Notes: generated from the sequence alone by a model not told the origin. 64,000 bases of DNA from Porphyromonadaceae bacterium H1 (GCA_001653155.1 BDEJ01000013.1:1-64000), one strand, 5' to 3'. Numbered from the stretch's first letter, positions 1 to 10,786 are shown. Numbers and translations are program-made.

Positions 1-344
1 CTCATACACAAAAGAATACAAAAATAAGAAAGACAAAAACAAAATTAAACTAATAAAATCCAACAAATTAAAATATTGCAAAATATAAATATGCATAAGT
101 TAACAATATAAAAATAAAAAGGGAAAAGAGAAAGATTATTTTGTTTTCAGGGAAATCATTCCTAACTTGCGCTTGTTTTTTGGAGGCAATAAATTTTATT
201 GCTCAAATACTCCTGAAGCCATTAGCACGCAGAAAAGGAGCATTTCGAAGCATATTTTCTTCGCCAAAAACAAGAAAATCGATACAAATGTAATCACTAA
301 AAACAAGCAATAACTATTGATCATTTCCTTAAATTAACCATCAC
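1..344. other. AT-rich region upstream of susC
   Basis: No open frame of useful size is seen here. The first 130 bases are strongly AT-rich, as is common for Bacteroidetes promoter or intergenic DNA. It must hold the start of the transcript for the susC gene, but I could not find a clean TAnnTTTG -7 box close to the ATG. An AT-rich leader and a weak purine-rich stretch precede the start at 345. Confidence 0.4.
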
Positions 345-3300
345 ATGAGAAAGTGTTTTTTCCTACTTTTTTTAGCTACATTTTCAACCCTCTGCCTTTT
401 TGCTCAACAGCCGATATCCGGTGTCGTTGTGGACGAAAACAAAGAGCCCATCATTGGGGTTTCGGTCGTTGTGAAAGGCTCTTCCACGGGCACCATAACG
501 GATATTGACGGTAAATACCAGCTGAATTCGGTACCTTCGGGCGCCACGCTGTTATTCAGTTTTGTGGGTATGAAGTCGCAGGAAGTAAAGCTAAGCCCAA
601 CAGCGAAAACTCTAAACATCACCATGCAATCCAGCTCCTTGGCCATCGAAGAGGTGGTCGTAACGGCCATGGGTATCAAGCAAGAAAAGAAACGCCTGAA
701 CTTCGCCGTACAAAGCGTGAACACGGACGATCTGAACGACAACAAATCGGCCAACTTCGTGAATGCCCTGCAAGGCAAGGTGGCCGGTATCAATATAACC
801 CATGCCGGCGGCTCTCCCAACTCGGGGGCAAGCGTCATTCTGCGCGGTATCGCTTCGGTAAACCCGGGGCGCAGCAATCAACCGCTCTACGTACTGAACG
901 GCATAGCCATGCAGGGAGGTCCGGAAGACATCAACCCCAATGACATTGAAAACGTTACGATACTGAAAGGTGCCGCAGCTTCCGCACTGTACGGACAGGA
1001 TGCTGCAAACGGAGTGATCATGATCACCACCAAACAAGGTAGCCCGGGAAAAATGTCGGTTAATGCGAATGTGAGCCTCCAGACCGAGCACACAGCAAAC
1101 CTGCCCGAGACACAAAAAACCTATGGAGTCGGAGCACTGGGAGTATACCGGCCGGAACAGCTGGGAGGAACTTCAACGGCCTGGGGGGCACCACTCCCTT
1201 CCGATATACAGCGCTACGACAACATCCGAAACTTCTTCCAAACAGGCTTCTATCAAAAGTACGACGTAAGTATAAGCGGAGGGTCCGAAAAACTGCAGGT
1301 TTATACCTCAGCCGGATATTCCAATCACGACGGTACTGTTCCGCGAGACTATAGAAGAACCTTGTCTTTACTTTTCAGATCCGATTACAAAGTAAACGAC
1401 AAATTGAGCATCTCGGCAGGCTTGAGCTCCACCTCTCATAACTTCCGAAGCTCCGGGGAGACAAGGGCTATCTACTACTGGCCGATATCGGACGATCTTC
1501 GGAACTACGAAGAAGAGAACGGCTGGCCACGCTTCCGGTACATCCGCCAAGGAGATAAGTTTGTAAAAAAGAACTCACCGGTTAGTCCGCTTTGGAGTCG
1601 CTATAAAGATGCCGGGGAGAACGAAAGGATTCGCAACATCTTCCAAGCATCTGTGCTCTTCACACCCATCGAAAAGCTACGAATTACAGCCCGTATAAAT
1701 AAGGACGACAAATACTACAACTACGAAGGCTATAGAGTTCCCCGTTTCAACATACTTACACAAGACGTTTGGCCGAACTTCAATGCCAACGGAGCCTATG
1801 CGGAAGGAAGTCCCGAATACAACGAAGCTTACCTCAAATACTACGAAGCTTACAATGCTACGCCCGCTCTCAACGCCCAAGATTTGGAAAACATACGGGG
1901 AGATAACGAAACCCGTGAATATTTAGGCGCTTACAGCTTCAACACGAGCCAATCGAGTCAACTCTCAATTAACGGGATGATTGAATACAGTATCGACCTC
2001 CCGAAAGACATAACATTGGAACTTATGCTGGGGTCGGAGGCCAAAATGAGAAATGGGCTCGAGTCTTCCGAAACTCGGAGAGAATTTACGATTCCTAATC
2101 TCTACAGCAGGAACTCCACTTTTAACGATGCAAAATCCATGTCTAGCGACATGTCACACAGCGCACACCGCATAGCAGGAGTATTCGGAGAACTACGTCT
2201 GGATTACAAAGGCCTGGCCAATCTGAGTGCCACCTACCGGAGCGACTGGTCGTCAACCATATTCCCGGAAAAAAATCCCTACTCCTACCCATCGGTGACA
2301 GTCGGTCTGATTTTCTCGGAACTTTTCGACTGGAACAACGACTGGTTCTCCTACGGGAAACTCCGTGGTAACTGGGCCGTAGTGGGAAGCGATGCCCAAC
2401 CCAATCTTTTCTCTCCCCGATACAGCCTCTACCAAACCTTGCCCGACGGGGGCTACGGAGTTGACCCAACCAAGTCGGTAGCTGCAAAAGATCTGACTCC
2501 GGAATTTGCGGACTCTTGGGAAATTGGCTTCGATTTGCGCTTCTTTGAAAACAGAACACGCTTAGACTTGGCCTATTACGGCACAACCGTTTTCAACCAG
2601 ATTGCAACGGTACGGGTATCACCGGCCTCGGGCTATATCTTGCAAACCCGCAACGAAGGATACATATCGAATCAAGGTATTGAAGCTACTCTGGCACAAG
2701 ACATTATCAAACAAAGAAACTTTTCGTGGACCACGGGTCTCAATTTCACCTTAAACCGAGGTCGAGTAGAAGGTCTGCCCGATAACATTATAGAGTTAAC
2801 CGCGGGACAATATGAAGATATCTTCCCGACAGCCTATCTGCATGGCTCCACGACGGCTCTATCGGGAAAAGACTACCTGCGTACCGAAGACGGCCGCATC
2901 ATCATAAACGAAAAAGGCTATCCTCAAATCAATCCTACGAAAGGTGTAGTAATCGGTAACCGCGAACCCGACTTTATGCTGGGGATAACGTCCAATTTCA
3001 AGTATCAAAACGCCTGGTTGAACCTGCTCATCGATGCCAGGCAGGGAGGAGATGTAGCCAACATAACCAAGCGGGGTATGTACGGAAGCGGACAACACAA
3101 ATCCTTGGATACCTACCGGGGCCGGCAAATCGTTTGGGAAGGAGTTGTGAAACAAGCGGACGGAAGTTACCTCCCCAACACGACCCCGATAGTACTGAAT
3201 CATCAAACAATAAATGAATTTTATCGGGCCGTGAGCTCCAACTTCATTGAAGACGGCTCTTACATACGCTTGAGCTATGTTACACTGGGCTACGACTTTT

Positions 3301-3506
3301 CCTCCTTCCTGCGTAAAAACGCCTGGATTAAGAGTCTGAAAGCATCCCTGACCGGAAACAACCTCTTCCTGCTCTCGCGCTACACCGGCTCGGATCCACA
3401 AATCAACGCGAATGTTGGTAGAGGAGGAAGCGGAAACAGCGGTATCGACAACTATGCAGTACCCGCTACCAGAAGTTTTAACTTTACACTAAATGCAACT
3501 TTTTAA
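345..3506 (+). CDS. SusC/RagA-type TonB-dependent outer membrane transporter
   Basis: This 1053-residue protein is the outer membrane barrel of a SusC/SusD uptake pair that imports glycans or peptides using TonB energy. A signal peptide ends near FAQQ (residue 21). A carboxypeptidase-D-like regulatory domain follows (about 23-97, with GVVVDENKEPIIGVSV), then a plug domain (about 105-230, with LRGIASVNPG, YVLNG and the ITTKQG exit) and a beta-barrel ending in NFTLNATF with a terminal aromatic residue. It is followed 12 bases later by the SusD partner and then by two lipoproteins and a glycoside hydrolase, so it probably heads an operon. The substrate cannot be read from the barrel; the neighbours point to cell-wall glycan. 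The length is normal for the family. Confidence 0.95.
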   Translation: MRKCFFLLFLATFSTLCLFAQQPISGVVVDENKEPIIGVSVVVKGSSTGTITDIDGKYQLNSVPSGATLLFSFVGMKSQEVKLSPTAKTLNITMQSSSLAIEEVVVTAMGIKQEKKRLNFAVQSVNTDDLNDNKSANFVNALQGKVAGINITHAGGSPNSGASVILRGIASVNPGRSNQPLYVLNGIAMQGGPEDINPNDIENVTILKGAAASALYGQDAANGVIMITTKQGSPGKMSVNANVSLQTEHTANLPETQKTYGVGALGVYRPEQLGGTSTAWGAPLPSDIQRYDNIRNFFQTGFYQKYDVSISGGSEKLQVYTSAGYSNHDGTVPRDYRRTLSLLFRSDYKVNDKLSISAGLSSTSHNFRSSGETRAIYYWPISDDLRNYEEENGWPRFRYIRQGDKFVKKNSPVSPLWSRYKDAGENERIRNIFQASVLFTPIEKLRITARINKDDKYYNYEGYRVPRFNILTQDVWPNFNANGAYAEGSPEYNEAYLKYYEAYNATPALNAQDLENIRGDNETREYLGAYSFNTSQSSQLSINGMIEYSIDLPKDITLELMLGSEAKMRNGLESSETRREFTIPNLYSRNSTFNDAKSMSSDMSHSAHRIAGVFGELRLDYKGLANLSATYRSDWSSTIFPEKNPYSYPSVTVGLIFSELFDWNNDWFSYGKLRGNWAVVGSDAQPNLFSPRYSLYQTLPDGGYGVDPTKSVAAKDLTPEFADSWEIGFDLRFFENRTRLDLAYYGTTVFNQIATVRVSPASGYILQTRNEGYISNQGIEATLAQDIIKQRNFSWTTGLNFTLNRGRVEGLPDNIIELTAGQYEDIFPTAYLHGSTTALSGKDYLRTEDGRIIINEKGYPQINPTKGVVIGNREPDFMLGITSNFKYQNAWLNLLIDARQGGDVANITKRGMYGSGQHKSLDTYRGRQIVWEGVVKQADGSYLPNTTPIVLNHQTINEFYRAVSSNFIEDGSYIRLSYVTLGYDFSSFLRKNAWIKSLKASLTGNNLFLLSRYTGSDPQINANVGRGGSGNSGIDNYAVPATRSFNFTLNATF

Positions 3507-3518
3507 TTTCCCCGAGAA

Positions 3519-5351
3519 ATGAAAAACATCAAATATTTATTCGGATTTTTTGGCGCCCTTGCCATCCTTTTTTCACAAACAAGCTGTACCGACTGGCTTG
3601 ATGTAAACAAGAGCATAGACCATGCTGCAGATCCTACATATGCGCAAACCCTGCCCTTAGTAGTGTTTTATGCTTCGCAAACAACCTACGACCACGCCGA
3701 GTACGGCAACTATCTGGCCCAGGCTTTAACCACCGGCGGAAGAAGTCAGACCGGAAATTACGCGTACAAAGCCGGCTGGGAATTCCTGTCGATGAACCGC
3801 CACCCACAATGGAGACGGCACTTTTTCGACATCGGACGAAATATCAAGGAACTCCACGAAATGGCAAAAAGAGAAAACGTACGTAACGTCATTCTGATAA
3901 CAAGAACCATCAAGCTCTATTCTACGATGCTCACCACCGATGCCTTCGGAGATATGCCCCATTCGGAAGTATATGAAAAGACAGCTCCGGGCTACGATAC
4001 TCAAGAATCCATTTACGAATGGATGTACAAGGAAGTAGATGATTTAATTGCTTTATACGCCGACGAGACTTGGACGGACAACAAGAACCCCAACAACAAC
4101 AATAAAAACATCATACCGAAAATGGATCGCCTCTTTCACGGCGACATGGCAAAGTGGGGTGCATTTACGAAAGCTCTGAAGGCACGCCTGCTGCTGCGTA
4201 AGCTCCCCAACTGGGACAATACACCCGAAACCTGTGCTAAAATCATCGAAGCGGTAGATGCGGCCTTGAACGACCCGGCTTATACGGACGCCCTCTACAA
4301 ATACGACGGCGGGATAGCGGAACAAAACTGTCCTTGGGGACCGGCACAGCCCAAGCTGAATCTGGGTTGGCCTCAAGCCCGGGAAAACTTGCTGAATGAC
4401 GCCATCCCCTCGCGCTTCTTTGCGCAGGCTATTTTAGGAGCTTATGCCAGTAAATCGACGAATTATGGAATAGCCCTCGACCCGAGAGCCGAAAAGCTGA
4501 TGACCGCCCGTTCGGGAGCGACAGGTAGCGGGTCGGAAATCATACGTTACCTCGACAACAACATCGGGATGAATCCCTCCATGAAAAAAGACTACTATCC
4601 GGACTTGTACACCAGCGGAGGATCGAATCCTTACGCCCGCAACGACGGCTATGTGGCCTTGATGACCAAAGAGGAGCTGCTCTTTATAAAAGCCGAAGCC
4701 CAATACTGGAAGACTTCGCCGGCCGGCAGAGACCCCAATAACTCGGGTACTCCCCTCGCACAGGATTTTACGGAGGCCTACGAAACAACCAAAGCAGCCG
4801 TGGAGTTAAGCCTCCAACGCTTCTCGGTCGGGAAATCGAGCAAAACGGAAAAACGCAGATACGAAAAGTTTATGGAAATAAAACTGCCCGGAGCATCGGC
4901 TTTCAGCATTGCCGATCTGATGCAACAAAAGTACGTATCCATGTACATGCAACCAGAAATGTGGACCGACATGCGGCGCTACAACTACAGCAGCAAGACC
5001 AACGGCATTGCTTACAGCGGGCATTTTGTATATACCGTAAGGAATCTGCACGACGGAAGCTCCAACTACAAAGCCGAAAATTTCAAGGAAGAGTTTTCCC
5101 TAACCCGCCCCTACAACCTCTACGACTCCTATTGGAACACGCCGGAGAATTTTGGAGGAAAAGCCAAGTTTTCGCCCAATGCCTGGATCAACCGTCTGAA
5201 TTACGACCCGGAAACAGAAGAAAAGTACAACCGAAAAGAGTTGGAACGCCTGGGCGCTTACAAGAATCCCGAATGGATGAAAAAACGCATGATATGGGCT
5301 TATAAGAACAATAACTATGTAACAATAGCGGAGGAAACCCCGTGGAAATAA
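3519..5351 (+). CDS. SusD/RagB-type nutrient-binding outer membrane lipoprotein
   Basis: This is a 610-residue surface lipoprotein that caps the SusC channel and binds its substrate. The N-terminus carries a lipoprotein signal with lipobox SQTSC (Cys at about 23), then the CTDWLDVN start typical of SusD proteins. The helical TPR-like body includes a C-terminal part with NPEWMKKR and an aromatic-rich end. It resembles the SusD_2-like subgroup rather than starch SusD, judged by general sequence style only. It lies 12 bases after susC, and its stop is 29 bases before the start I prefer for the next lipoprotein gene, so co-transcription is very likely. Confidence 0.93.
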   Translation: MKNIKYLFGFFGALAILFSQTSCTDWLDVNKSIDHAADPTYAQTLPLVVFYASQTTYDHAEYGNYLAQALTTGGRSQTGNYAYKAGWEFLSMNRHPQWRRHFFDIGRNIKELHEMAKRENVRNVILITRTIKLYSTMLTTDAFGDMPHSEVYEKTAPGYDTQESIYEWMYKEVDDLIALYADETWTDNKNPNNNNKNIIPKMDRLFHGDMAKWGAFTKALKARLLLRKLPNWDNTPETCAKIIEAVDAALNDPAYTDALYKYDGGIAEQNCPWGPAQPKLNLGWPQARENLLNDAIPSRFFAQAILGAYASKSTNYGIALDPRAEKLMTARSGATGSGSEIIRYLDNNIGMNPSMKKDYYPDLYTSGGSNPYARNDGYVALMTKEELLFIKAEAQYWKTSPAGRDPNNSGTPLAQDFTEAYETTKAAVELSLQRFSVGKSSKTEKRRYEKFMEIKLPGASAFSIADLMQQKYVSMYMQPEMWTDMRRYNYSSKTNGIAYSGHFVYTVRNLHDGSSNYKAENFKEEFSLTRPYNLYDSYWNTPENFGGKAKFSPNAWINRLNYDPETEEKYNRKELERLGAYKNPEWMKKRMIWAYKNNNYVTIAEETPWK

Positions 5352-5380
5352 AACAGAAGAACTACACAACGGATTTTCTT

Positions 5381-6247
5381 ATGAAAGCACAACAATCGAT
5401 ATTTACAATAGCTCTAAGCAGCTTATTCCTATTTGCTTCCTGCGATAAGCACGATAATTTGGACGATCAGCTCATTGTGGGGAAAATGGCCCCACAGGTT
5501 CATTGGGAACTGGCAAGCAATACCGTAAAAGCCGGAAGCAAGGTCTCCTTTGTTGCACAATACTACAGCACAGGAGAAGCGCCTATTTCCCATTCGGAAG
5601 TATGGTACGATCTGGAAGAAACAATAGAAAAAGAAGTTTCCTGCCCGTGGACCGTTAGCTTTAAGTACTTGATAACATCCACCACCTCGGAAAGAAAACG
5701 TATAGCCGAAAAGGTGGCCTCCTTTGAACATCAGGAAGCGCTTTGGAATCCGGAACTTCGAGCTTATAAGCTCGAAGGAAGTTTCCCGACCTCTCCGACC
5801 CTAAGCAGTGTAAGCTGGAAAGAACCGGAAGTATTCGGAACGAAAGACTCCCTGCTTATGAAAAAATACTTCGGGGAAAACTTCATGCAACATTTCAAGG
5901 ACAGCCTCTTCTCCCTGATGCAAGCTGCAGATTTTCAGAAGATGTATCAGGGTTTGGATTTGGTTAGCGATTTTAAAAAGCAATTTTTGGATTCGACTCT
6001 CAACAAAAACAGCGGCAGTTGGGACTATCATTTCCCCATCGTAAACGGAGAAAAGCCGGTTCCACAAGCAGTGGTCGAAATATACCAAAAGATTCCTTTT
6101 GCCGATTTACTAATCGATCAAAGCTCCAAATACGCTGTTAAGTATCAAAGACAATATAGCATTAACGCCTTCATAAAGGTGATAGACACCGATAAGAACG
6201 AAGGAAAAACATTTATTTCCAAACTAACGGAAATTACACTTAACTAA
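5381..6247 (+). CDS. Surface lipoprotein in SusE-like position
   Basis: This is a 288-residue lipoprotein of unknown function. I chose the ATG at 5381 because the protein then begins with a good lipoprotein signal (MKAQQSIFTIALSSL, lipobox LFASC); a longer frame from 5342 would overlap susD and add a hydrophilic leader. The residues after the Cys are acidic (DKHDNLDDQ), which can favour surface export in Bacteroidetes. The middle contains a region around KAGSKVSFVAQYYSTGEAP that looks like a beta-sandwich. The place directly after SusD is where SusE/SusF-type accessory binding proteins sit, so a substrate-binding helper is a reasonable guess, but no family motif was recognised. Confidence 0.75.
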   Translation: MKAQQSIFTIALSSLFLFASCDKHDNLDDQLIVGKMAPQVHWELASNTVKAGSKVSFVAQYYSTGEAPISHSEVWYDLEETIEKEVSCPWTVSFKYLITSTTSERKRIAEKVASFEHQEALWNPELRAYKLEGSFPTSPTLSSVSWKEPEVFGTKDSLLMKKYFGENFMQHFKDSLFSLMQAADFQKMYQGLDLVSDFKKQFLDSTLNKNSGSWDYHFPIVNGEKPVPQAVVEIYQKIPFADLLIDQSSKYAVKYQRQYSINAFIKVIDTDKNEGKTFISKLTEITLN

Positions 6248-6288
6248 CAGAAAACACATCGCGGATTTTCATTGAAAATAAAAGACTA

Positions 6289-7971
6289 ATGTATATGAAA
6301 AGATTTTTTAACCTCGGTCTGATGCAGATACTAAGCTCCGCAAGCCTGATCTTCGCTTTGCTTGCTTGTGTAGACCATAACCCAAAGATAGAAGACCTAC
6401 CCGGCAAGGAGCTGACTTTCTCCTATTCGGTGAAGGACAACAACTACCAGTTGGACTACTACGTAGGAGCTACGATTGAGTTTGTCAGCTCCGCTACGAT
6501 TCCCGGAGAACGCTCTTGGAACTTCGGAGACGGTAATACGGCCAGCGGAGAGATCGTAAGCCATAAATACAGTCAAGCGGGCACTTATCAAGTTAGCTTG
6601 ATAATCGGCGAGCGAATTTTCAAGCAAAACATATTCATCAGTGACATCAAACCCTTGATGGAGTCTTTTCTCATATCCGGAGATATTTGTGAGGTGCAAA
6701 ATTCCTACGTCGGCTTCAAGGTTGAGCTGCCGAATCCGGAAAACCTGGAAGAGGAGTACACCTGGACCTTCCCCGAAGGCAGTTTGGACGAAAGCGGAAA
6801 CCCGATAAGCACTTCCACCAACAAAGATCCCGGAAGGGTTAAATTCAGCCATGTAGGTTCCCAAAGCGTAAAATTGCAAGTGAAATTAGGCGGGCGTCTC
6901 TTGGAAGAAAGCAGCAAAAACATACAGGTAGCCTACAACAAAGAAGTCCCGACACTTTATTTTGCCGTTAAATCGGGCAACATCATGGCTTTAAAGTTGG
7001 TGAACGACGCCCCCGCCGGCATGCACATAGGGCCTTTTAATATGGAAGTAAAATCCGGAGATCGTCCGCTGAACATCCTCTTTAAAGACAGCGCCCTCTA
7101 TGTACTCGACTGCGGAAGACAGTTTACCTATGTAAACGATGCCGACAAGAATCTGGGAGACGGACGCATCTGGGTTATGACCCAAGACGCTTCGCGCATA
7201 GAGAACATACTCATCAACAGCGGTTTTGCTTTCGACGATCCGTTTTACGGCTACATTGAGGGCTCAAGCCTCTACTTCACCGACCGTAACACCGGCATTG
7301 CAAGCGTAAAACTCACGGATAGAAACCAATCGCTTAACAGAACAAGCTATCCTTTCATCGTGGAAAACAACCGTCTCGGTTACTACGGCAAAGGGATGTC
7401 TTACGGAGCCACAAATGCTTGCTTCGGAAAAATAAAAAACCTATGGTACTGGTGTAAAACTTACAACGGAAACGGTATTTTCCGTTTTACGGACAGCGAC
7501 ATTCTTTCGGAAGCAGCCCAGGACAAGGATCCGGCTCCGAGCGCCGGTATCGCTTTGGAATCCTTCTCTCCGAAGTCTTTCGTTTACGACGAACAGCGCG
7601 ATGCATTCTACTTCTCCATCTACTATCCGGGCTTAGAAGGAGTTTACAAATGTAAGCTGGAAGAACTCAATGCAATAAAAAAGAGAGAAGACCTCAGCGC
7701 CTACAAATTAAAATTGAAAAACGGAAAAACGGTAACCCCCATTACCGAATCAGGTAAAGGCGAAGGTTCTCCGGGTGAATTTATCGGTATTTGCCAGTTG
7801 ACTTTGGACGAGTCCGACGGTTCGGTATATTTCGGACTGCGCTCGGGCGACCCGGATGTAAAATCGGGACTGATGCGCTACAACCCCGCTTCGGGACACA
7901 TCGAACACCTTATCGAGGGTATCGAAGTCTACGGAGTGGCCGTAAACAATGCTAAATCCAAGCTATTCTAA
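6289..7971 (+). CDS. PKD-domain surface lipoprotein with propeller-like C-terminus
   Basis: This is a 560-residue lipoprotein (lipobox ALLAC, then VDHNPK). Residues about 45-115 form a PKD-type Ig domain with the hallmark WNFGDGN and HKYSQAGTYQVSLI. A second related domain has TWTFPEGSLDESG. The remaining 350 residues contain repeated short strands (ALYVLDCGRQ, SLYFTDRNTG, AFYFSIYYPGLEGVYK, SVYFGLRSGD) that suggest a beta-propeller of the NHL/SMP-30 type. Such proteins are common as glycan-binding or scaffolding partners in SusC/SusD loci. The stop codon lies 10 bases before the start chosen for the next gene, so it is in the same operon. A second ATG at 6295 is an equally possible start. Confidence 0.8.
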   Translation: MYMKRFFNLGLMQILSSASLIFALLACVDHNPKIEDLPGKELTFSYSVKDNNYQLDYYVGATIEFVSSATIPGERSWNFGDGNTASGEIVSHKYSQAGTYQVSLIIGERIFKQNIFISDIKPLMESFLISGDICEVQNSYVGFKVELPNPENLEEEYTWTFPEGSLDESGNPISTSTNKDPGRVKFSHVGSQSVKLQVKLGGRLLEESSKNIQVAYNKEVPTLYFAVKSGNIMALKLVNDAPAGMHIGPFNMEVKSGDRPLNILFKDSALYVLDCGRQFTYVNDADKNLGDGRIWVMTQDASRIENILINSGFAFDDPFYGYIEGSSLYFTDRNTGIASVKLTDRNQSLNRTSYPFIVENNRLGYYGKGMSYGATNACFGKIKNLWYWCKTYNGNGIFRFTDSDILSEAAQDKDPAPSAGIALESFSPKSFVYDEQRDAFYFSIYYPGLEGVYKCKLEELNAIKKREDLSAYKLKLKNGKTVTPITESGKGEGSPGEFIGICQLTLDESDGSVYFGLRSGDPDVKSGLMRYNPASGHIEHLIEGIEVYGVAVNNAKSKLF

Positions 7972-7981
7972 GAAACGAGAC

Positions 7982-10786
7982 ATGAAAAGGCTCCTTTATA
8001 CGGCTATAGTATTTGCAGGATTTTGCACTTCCCTATGGGCAACATCGCCCAAAAGGGAAATGCGCGCCGCATGGCTTACAACCGTCTGGCGAATCGACTG
8101 GCCTTCCACCACCATTCCTGCTTACGGGGATCCGGAGGCACGGAAACTGGCCATTGACCATCAGAAAAAAGAATTCATCTCTATACTGCAATCGCTCCAA
8201 GAAGCGCATGTCAATACGGTGTTCTTTCAGGTGCGTACTATGTGCGACGCCCTCTATCGCTCCTCATACGAGCCCTGGAGTCAATACATATCGTCGTCGC
8301 GAGGCGCCGATCCGGGATACGACCCCCTGGCCTTCGCCATCGAAGAGGCTCATAAAAGAGGGATGGAGCTCCATGCCTGGCTAAACCCCTACCGCTATTC
8401 GGCCTCATATGCAACCCACGGCAACCTTGCTACGGATTACGCAAGCACGAAACCCGAATGGCTCCTTAATTATGGAGAATACATCAAAATACTGAATCCG
8501 GGTATTCCGGAAGTAATGCAACGCATAACGGACATTGTAGCCGAAATTGTAAGCAATTACGATGTAGACGGAATTACTTTCGACGACTATTTTTATTTTT
8601 ACAGAAGTGCCGACATCAAAAACAACAAAACGGAACTAAAAACCACCGATGCTATGGATCAGGCGCAATACGACGCTTACAATCCCGATAAACTATCGCG
8701 TGCCGATTGGCGGCGCGAGAACTGCAACAAGATGATAGCCTCGGTATACAAGAAGATACAGGAGTTAAAGCCTTATGTCCGCTTTGGTGTCAGTCCGGCG
8801 GGAGTAGCCGCTTCGAGTCCGTCTGTAGCCGCCAAGTACGGAGTAGTCCCCTCTCCGGTAGGAAGCGACTGGCAATATGGCAGAATCTACAGCGATCCCT
8901 TAGCTTGGGTCAGTAGAGGAACGCTCGATTATATTTCTCCGCAAATCTACTGGACAACTTACCACGGCAGCAATCCCTATGGGCCCTTGGCTTCGTGGTG
9001 GTCTTACGTAAGCAATACCTTCGGCAGACACTTCTACTCGAGCCATTCGCTGACGGGTATGACCGCCTCAACAAAAGGTCTTTCTACCAGAGGAGAAGAA
9101 ATCCCGCTTGAGGGCCTTTCATCGATTGAGCAACTCGCTGCATCAGGAAACGGAATGGCAGCCCGAGAGAAAAGGCGTATCTCCACGCGAGCTAGTTTTA
9201 CTTTCGACGAATTAGGCTTGCAAATAGACCACAACCGCAACAGCGACCGGAACGGAGCACCCGGAAGTGTATTTTTTGCAACAAAGAAAACGATCCAAGC
9301 ACCCTTTCTCAACTACTTGAAAAAAAACAAGTTCACGCATCCTTCCTTAGTACCGGCTATCACATGGAAAGAGGCCAAGGAGCAGGGGCTTGTCGAATCC
9401 TTAAACCTGTCCGATACTACCCTGTCTTGGACTTATCCAGAAAGCAATGTTCGCTATGTGGTATATGCGGTACCCAAAGCAAACAGCAACGAAAATTTTC
9501 TCTTTGCTTCCTCCCAATACCTCTTGGGTATATCTTACGCCAAGCACTACAGCTTACCGGCAGGCATAACAGCCTCCAGTCACAAAATAGCAGTATCCGT
9601 TCTCGACCGCTATGGCAATGAATTTTCCGTGCGCGTATTGGGTGAAGACATGGAGACCGGAGGCAGCATCACGCTCAGTTATCCGGCCGATAATTCGAAC
9701 CCCCTACTCCCCTGCTTATTCAAATGGGAAGGACTTAGCGGGGTGGACAGCTACCTATGGGAAGTAGCCTACGATCCCGAGTTTAAAAAGAGGATCTACG
9801 CCAGGGAAACAACAGAAACCCAATTCTTCTCCGGCCTGGAGGCCGGCATGAAGGAAAATACTACTTACTATTGGCGGGTACGGGCTCAAAAAGCCAACAC
9901 GACCGCTATCTCGTCGGCAGTGTGCCGCTTTAGCGGCAAGGACTTCTCCATAACTTCGCCGGCGAACGCTTCCGAGGAGGTTGATTTGAATGCTCGAATC
10001 GCTTGGGATAAAATAGCGCCAACGGCAGAATACACCCTCGAAATATCGCGTTCGGAGAGTTTCAAACCACAGGAAGAAGTTTTCCGTAAAAAGACAAACG
10101 AAAACTACCTTGACCTGCCTCAGAACACGCTGATAAACGGCTCAATCTACTATGCCCGCGTAAGCGCTAAGTTCTCGGTATTCAGTGCCTTGTCGAAAGT
10201 CTCATCTTTTAGAACGAAAAAAATGCCGGTACCCATACCGCAGATAATAAGCCCCGAAGCCGGTAGCCAAATCAACTCATCCGAGCTGAAAGTAAGTTGG
10301 AAAAAGCAGTATGCAAAAGGGTTTCGTGTAGAGCTATCAACCGATATGGAATTTGCTCCCCTTGCAACCCATATAAAGCAAAGCAATGCCTCCAACTACA
10401 GTGTAGTTTATAAAAAGTTGAAGCCCGACACCTACTACCTCAGGGTCATCGCCAAAGACGACGACGGACTTGATAAAATATCGGAAACCCGAAGCATCGA
10501 GATAAAAGGGACTTCGAATCTGCAAGGAAATCAAGCCGAGTTTTCCAATTGGAGCCTGCACGCCACAAGAAAGAACTGCCTGCTCTATGCTCCTAATCTC
10601 CAAGAGGCGAAAACAGTAGATCTGTCGCTTTACAGCTTGCAAGGCAAACTGCTCCGGCAGAGCAAGCTAAACCTGCAACACGGCGAAAACCGCATAACAA
10701 TAGAAACCGAAAACATTCCCAAGGGCCCGTATGTTATAAAAATAACAGACGGGAAAGCACTCCGAATATTTAAGTTCATCAAATAA
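7982..10786 (+). CDS. GHL10-family (DUF187, DigH-like) glycoside hydrolase with FN3 repeats and T9SS tail
   Basis: This 934-residue exported enzyme starts at 7982, where MKRLLYTAIVFAGF forms a signal peptide; the longer frame from 7949 overlaps the previous gene. Residues about 24-340 form the GHL10 TIM barrel, with REMRAAWLTTVW, FFQVR, HAWLNPYR and DGITFDDYF (196-204) as conserved blocks. The family includes YngK and E. coli DigH, which cuts denuded peptidoglycan strands. Three or more fibronectin-III-like modules follow (WRVRAQKAN, YYARVSAKF, YYLRVIAKDD), then a T9SS sorting domain of about 70 residues ending in ALRIFKFIK. The context and family make secreted peptidoglycan glycan-strand cleavage the leading hypothesis. 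A Ser/Arg-rich stretch around residues 355-410 looks like an insertion in the barrel or a linker. Confidence 0.88.
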   Translation: MKRLLYTAIVFAGFCTSLWATSPKREMRAAWLTTVWRIDWPSTTIPAYGDPEARKLAIDHQKKEFISILQSLQEAHVNTVFFQVRTMCDALYRSSYEPWSQYISSSRGADPGYDPLAFAIEEAHKRGMELHAWLNPYRYSASYATHGNLATDYASTKPEWLLNYGEYIKILNPGIPEVMQRITDIVAEIVSNYDVDGITFDDYFYFYRSADIKNNKTELKTTDAMDQAQYDAYNPDKLSRADWRRENCNKMIASVYKKIQELKPYVRFGVSPAGVAASSPSVAAKYGVVPSPVGSDWQYGRIYSDPLAWVSRGTLDYISPQIYWTTYHGSNPYGPLASWWSYVSNTFGRHFYSSHSLTGMTASTKGLSTRGEEIPLEGLSSIEQLAASGNGMAAREKRRISTRASFTFDELGLQIDHNRNSDRNGAPGSVFFATKKTIQAPFLNYLKKNKFTHPSLVPAITWKEAKEQGLVESLNLSDTTLSWTYPESNVRYVVYAVPKANSNENFLFASSQYLLGISYAKHYSLPAGITASSHKIAVSVLDRYGNEFSVRVLGEDMETGGSITLSYPADNSNPLLPCLFKWEGLSGVDSYLWEVAYDPEFKKRIYARETTETQFFSGLEAGMKENTTYYWRVRAQKANTTAISSAVCRFSGKDFSITSPANASEEVDLNARIAWDKIAPTAEYTLEISRSESFKPQEEVFRKKTNENYLDLPQNTLINGSIYYARVSAKFSVFSALSKVSSFRTKKMPVPIPQIISPEAGSQINSSELKVSWKKQYAKGFRVELSTDMEFAPLATHIKQSNASNYSVVYKKLKPDTYYLRVIAKDDDGLDKISETRSIEIKGTSNLQGNQAEFSNWSLHATRKNCLLYAPNLQEAKTVDLSLYSLQGKLLRQSKLNLQHGENRITIETENIPKGPYVIKITDGKALRIFKFIK

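Noticed and set aside
404-1115. Long minus-strand open frames inside susC
   Set aside because: They are shadows of a strongly supported gene; they lack signal sequences or family motifs and cross well-conserved SusC domains.
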